In this document: positions 22,550 to 24,424 of the stretch, piece by piece | Position numbering within the stretch: position 1 is the stretch's first letter | How the letters are laid out: each line of letters begins with the position of its first letter | Virus record (IMG/VR): IMGVR_UViG_3300034101_000838 | Coordinates: 1-24,424 of that record | Strand: one strand, 5' to 3' | Length of the DNA stretch: 24,424 bases | Source: a virus | Translations under genes and position numbers: made by a program | The notes under the pieces: generated by a model | The model's input: only the letters and a program-made list of their open reading frames with translations | Told to the model about the DNA's origin: nothing | Databases searched by the model: none

Positions 22550-23277
22550 CAAAACAGAGTAGGCATGGAGACTCTCTCAGTGGCCTTTTTCTTTTCTTGT
22601 CGTTCTTTCCGCTGTGCGGTTGCATTTGATCTTTGCGTTTTCAAGTTCTCTTGACGTTTTGCCTCAGTCTCGTCAATGTTTTCCACCATTCCGGGGAATA
22701 TAAACATCCCTTGCCCAACGCCACCTTCAAGTGCCCGTCTCCCGTTACGGTACGAATAACGTGGTTTAGTTAGGTAACCATAAGAAACATGGGTCCCAAC
22801 TGGTGCATCAGATGCCACGTACTCTTCTGGAGTTTCTCCAATTTCAATACCGTGTCCTAGCACTTTTTGTCGTACTTCAGGCTTTGCAAGGTTTACTTCA
22901 GGAACGCCACGATCAAGGTTCCAAATCGCCCACTGGTCTCCGGACATAGCCGCTGAACGTGCTTGGCGTGACCCTTCAGGGGTATCTTTAAAGTTCTTAG
23001 AAACATCCAGAACTCCAGCATCAAATCCATAGTCCGAAGACCTCCATGTACCTAAATACATGGATGGGTTAGAAAACAAATGTGATCTAGACGGGTTTTC
23101 TACAAACGATTCAACTTTTTGAGAAGTTAATTCGTCAATCGGTACGGGTTGCTCGTGCCCCGGAATTGAAACCATTGTGCCACTTGTTGGCACATCACCA
23201 GTGTCTGGTTGGACCGTAAAGCCTTGATCTTTAGTCTTTTCAACAACCTCTTCGGGGTTGTACTTGCGCCTTGGCAT
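22549..23277 (-). CDS. Unrecognised phage protein upstream of portal
   Basis: A 242-aa soluble protein with no membrane segment. Residues about 70-115 read SMYLGTWRSSDYGFDAGVLDVSKNF followed by TPEGSRQARSAAMSGDQWAIWNL, a 'YLG.W....G...LDVS..f..TpeG..aAr..a...nQ...' pattern I recall from uncharacterised actinophage proteins (recall only). The C-terminal 40 residues are a charged helix (EAKRQENLKTQRSNATAQRK) with a short ending VSMPTLF. The start shares a base with the stop of the holin-like gene (TAATG). An assembly or virion role is plausible from its place beside the portal, but nothing in the sequence fixes it. Confidence 0.7.
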   Translation of the reverse strand: MPRRKYNPEEVVEKTKDQGFTVQPDTGDVPTSGTMVSIPGHEQPVPIDELTSQKVESFVENPSRSHLFSNPSMYLGTWRSSDYGFDAGVLDVSKNFKDTPEGSRQARSAAMSGDQWAIWNLDRGVPEVNLAKPEVRQKVLGHGIEIGETPEEYVASDAPVGTHVSYGYLTKPRYSYRNGRRALEGGVGQGMFIFPGMVENIDETEAKRQENLKTQRSNATAQRKERQEKKKATERVSMPTLF

Positions 23278-23561
23278 TACTTCTTCTTAGGGGCAGTCTT
23301 TTTGGTAGCGGCCTTAGCCTTGACTACTTCTTTTTCTACTTCCTCAATAATCTTTGGTGCTTCTTTAGCAATCTTGGCAAGGAAGGAAGCGACGTTCTTG
23401 TCACCAACCATGGTGCTGGCGTAAGCAAGACCTGCCGTAATAATCGGGATAATCGACGCCTGAATAGCAGGGTCAACATTGCCTTTGGCAAGGAAGTAAG
23501 CAACGGCGCCTACAACGACGCCCTTAATAGTCTGGTCAGTTACCTGTGAACCTTTGTTCAT
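23277..23561 (-). CDS. Small two-helix membrane protein (holin-like candidate)
   Basis: A 94-aa protein with two hydrophobic segments (TIKGVVVGAVAYFLAKG and ASIIPIITAGLAYASTMVG). A charged helix (SFLAKIAKEAPKIIEEVEKEVVKA) and a very basic end, TKKTAPKKK, follow. This layout matches class II holins, with a short N-terminus, a hairpin of two helices and a Lys-rich tail. ATG at 23561 is chosen because GGAG lies five bases upstream; the GTG one codon earlier would be only two bases from it. It sits between the Ntn-hydrolase and the 242-aa gene, without an adjacent endolysin. Alternatives are an inner-membrane head-assembly factor or a minor virion protein. Confidence 0.78.
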   Translation of the reverse strand: MNKGSQVTDQTIKGVVVGAVAYFLAKGNVDPAIQASIIPIITAGLAYASTMVGDKNVASFLAKIAKEAPKIIEEVEKEVVKAKAATKKTAPKKK

Positions 23562-23594
23562 CACAACTCCTGTATTAGGGATAAATCAATAATA

Positions 23595-24200
23595 CTAGGT
23601 TTGTATGAATGTGTTAAAAGGCGCTCCTGTGAAAGGATCGAACTTAGAGGCGATCTGAAGGGCTTTAAGGACCGCTGTTTTGGTCTGAGACTGTTGGGGC
23701 TTCTTAGTACCAATTAATACTGATAACGCCCCCAGAGCGTACATAGACCCCGATCCGGTGGCGTATAGGCCAGTGGCGTCGGTGGTCCACGAGTAGTCTC
23801 CGTCAATTATGTAGATGTGCTTATTTACAACTACCAACACCGACGAACTGTGTTGGGCAATGTGCTCTTTGTCTTCCTTACCATCTGGTAAAGAATACCC
23901 CTGAGAATCAAAACAACTTCTAAGAGCCGGGATGAACTTGTTAGCGATGAATGCGTCAAGTTTCTTGCCCTTTGTATTGGGCGGTGGAACTGGTGGTTGG
24001 AACACGTGGTGAAGGATATTGATAGCCCTCATATCACCAGCGGCTCCTAGAAGGTACTTGCCGTTTAGGGCAACCTTGCTAGTTCCTGACCCCATGGACA
24101 TGATCTGGTAAGGGACACCAGACTCATCGGTATAGGAAATACGGGTGTCACACCCTACGACAACAAAACCGTCTCCCTGAACCGCCACCAAGGTAGTCAT
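23595..24200 (-). CDS. HslV/20S proteasome beta-like Ntn-hydrolase
   Basis: A 201-aa N-terminal-nucleophile hydrolase. ATG at 24200 (TGATG overlap with the upstream stop) gives M-TTLVAVQGDG. Removal of Met would expose Thr1, exactly as in HslV (M-TTIVSV), with no propeptide. Counting from Thr1, Asp17 is conserved (VVVGCDTR). The Lys33 equivalent is likely at 41 (TSKVALNGKYLLGAAGD) because of an 8-residue insertion. The late signature YATGSGSMYALGALSVL (GSG at 148-150) is typical of proteasome subunits. It should be a Thr protease or amidohydrolase that assembles in rings. It lies upstream of portal, scaffold and capsid, where a prohead protease is usual, and no other protease candidate is seen there. 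No partner ATPase is visible in this window. Confidence 0.88.
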   Translation of the reverse strand: MTTLVAVQGDGFVVVGCDTRISYTDESGVPYQIMSMGSGTSKVALNGKYLLGAAGDMRAINILHHVFQPPVPPPNTKGKKLDAFIANKFIPALRSCFDSQGYSLPDGKEDKEHIAQHSSSVLVVVNKHIYIIDGDYSWTTDATGLYATGSGSMYALGALSVLIGTKKPQQSQTKTAVLKALQIASKFDPFTGAPFNTFIQT

Positions 24201-24424
24201 CAATCACCAAAGACTTTGCCCTTGTAGAACATCTTTCCGTCATGGATGCAGAGCATCTCAGGGTGAAATGGTCCTTCACCCTCCTGATAATGGATGATGC
24301 CCAATCCTTGTTGCCAGTCTTCTACGCAGGTAATGGGGCGACCGTCAAGATCGATGCCACCCTTAGTGGACGGGACTGCACCGTCTACACGAGCAAGGCA
24401 ACCGAACGAGATAGCGGCAATGGT
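24200..24424 (-). CDS. C-terminal part of an unrecognised protein (5' end outside window)
   Basis: The frame is open from the window edge to a TGA that overlaps the Ntn-hydrolase ATG (TGATG). The 74 visible residues include AISFGCLARVDGAVPSTKGG, then DLDGRPITCVEDWQQGLGII and a C-terminal MLCIHDGKMFYKGKVFGD. This looks like a small mixed beta-sheet protein end; no motif of terminase, protease or other head protein is recognised. The coupling suggests it is co-translated with the hydrolase and may be functionally related. No start is visible here, so its length is unknown. Confidence 0.65.
   Translation of the reverse strand, partial: TIAAISFGCLARVDGAVPSTKGGIDLDGRPITCVEDWQQGLGIIHYQEGEGPFHPEMLCIHDGKMFYKGKVFGD

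Noticed and set aside
22521-22552. Sigma-70 promoter TTGACC...TACAAT before the portal gene
   Set aside because: The spacer is only 14 nt and no better -10 lies at 16-18 nt; kept only as a palindrome of unknown role.
1-24424. Search for tRNA genes, CRISPR repeats, insertion sequences, attachment sites and integrase
   Set aside because: Nothing with the required structure or motifs was seen; the window is nearly fully explained by coupled structural genes and has no gene-free stretch above 100 nt.

Overview
The window is the late structural region of a contractile-tailed bacteriophage (Caudoviricetes, myovirus morphology). By eye it has intermediate base composition. Genes are packed with 1-4 nt start/stop overlaps (ATGA, TGATG, TAATG). 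The host cannot be read directly. A D-Ala-D-Ala-type peptidase domain in the tape measure and a proteasome-like hydrolase would suit a Gram-positive, possibly actinobacterial, host, but that is inference. No tRNA, integrase, insertion sequence or CRISPR array was seen, and no terminase; packaging genes probably lie beyond the right edge.

Almost everything is read right to left on the minus strand. Head module (24424 to about 18240): the end of an unknown gene, an HslV/proteasome-type Ntn-hydrolase, a small holin-like membrane protein, an unrecognised 242-aa protein, the portal, a coiled-coil scaffold, an N4-gp56-type major capsid protein followed by a very stable UUCG hairpin, and two paralogous small proteins. 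Next come a tail-collar fibre with 11 His-x-His motifs, a 49-aa gene, and four neck/connector/tail-completion proteins. Tail module (14013 to about 1600): sheath, tube, a Zn-finger tail assembly chaperone with a hidden second frame, a tape measure carrying an M15 peptidase, a contractile-injection-system (CIS) tube-initiator-like protein, a LysM protein, a gp27/gpD-like hub, a gp25-like wedge, a gp6/J wedge and a gpI-like protein ending in a receptor-binding-like domain. It closes with a small membrane protein and a Rossmann-like + SAP-like protein.

At the left edge two genes point the other way: a small basic protein and a Dps-type ferritin-like protein with a complete ferroxidase ligand set. 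Their 3' end overlaps the leftward late operon by 21 nt.

How the parts fit: portal, scaffold and capsid protein build the prohead, with the Ntn-hydrolase a possible processing enzyme since no conventional prohead protease is visible. Connector proteins join head to tail. Sheath and tube assemble on a baseplate ordered much like extracellular contractile injection systems. The tape measure sets tail length and probably delivers a wall-cutting peptidase. The most unusual elements are the Ntn-hydrolase, the phage Dps, the missing-start ORF between chaperone and tape measure, and the collar fibre placed inside the head/neck gene block.
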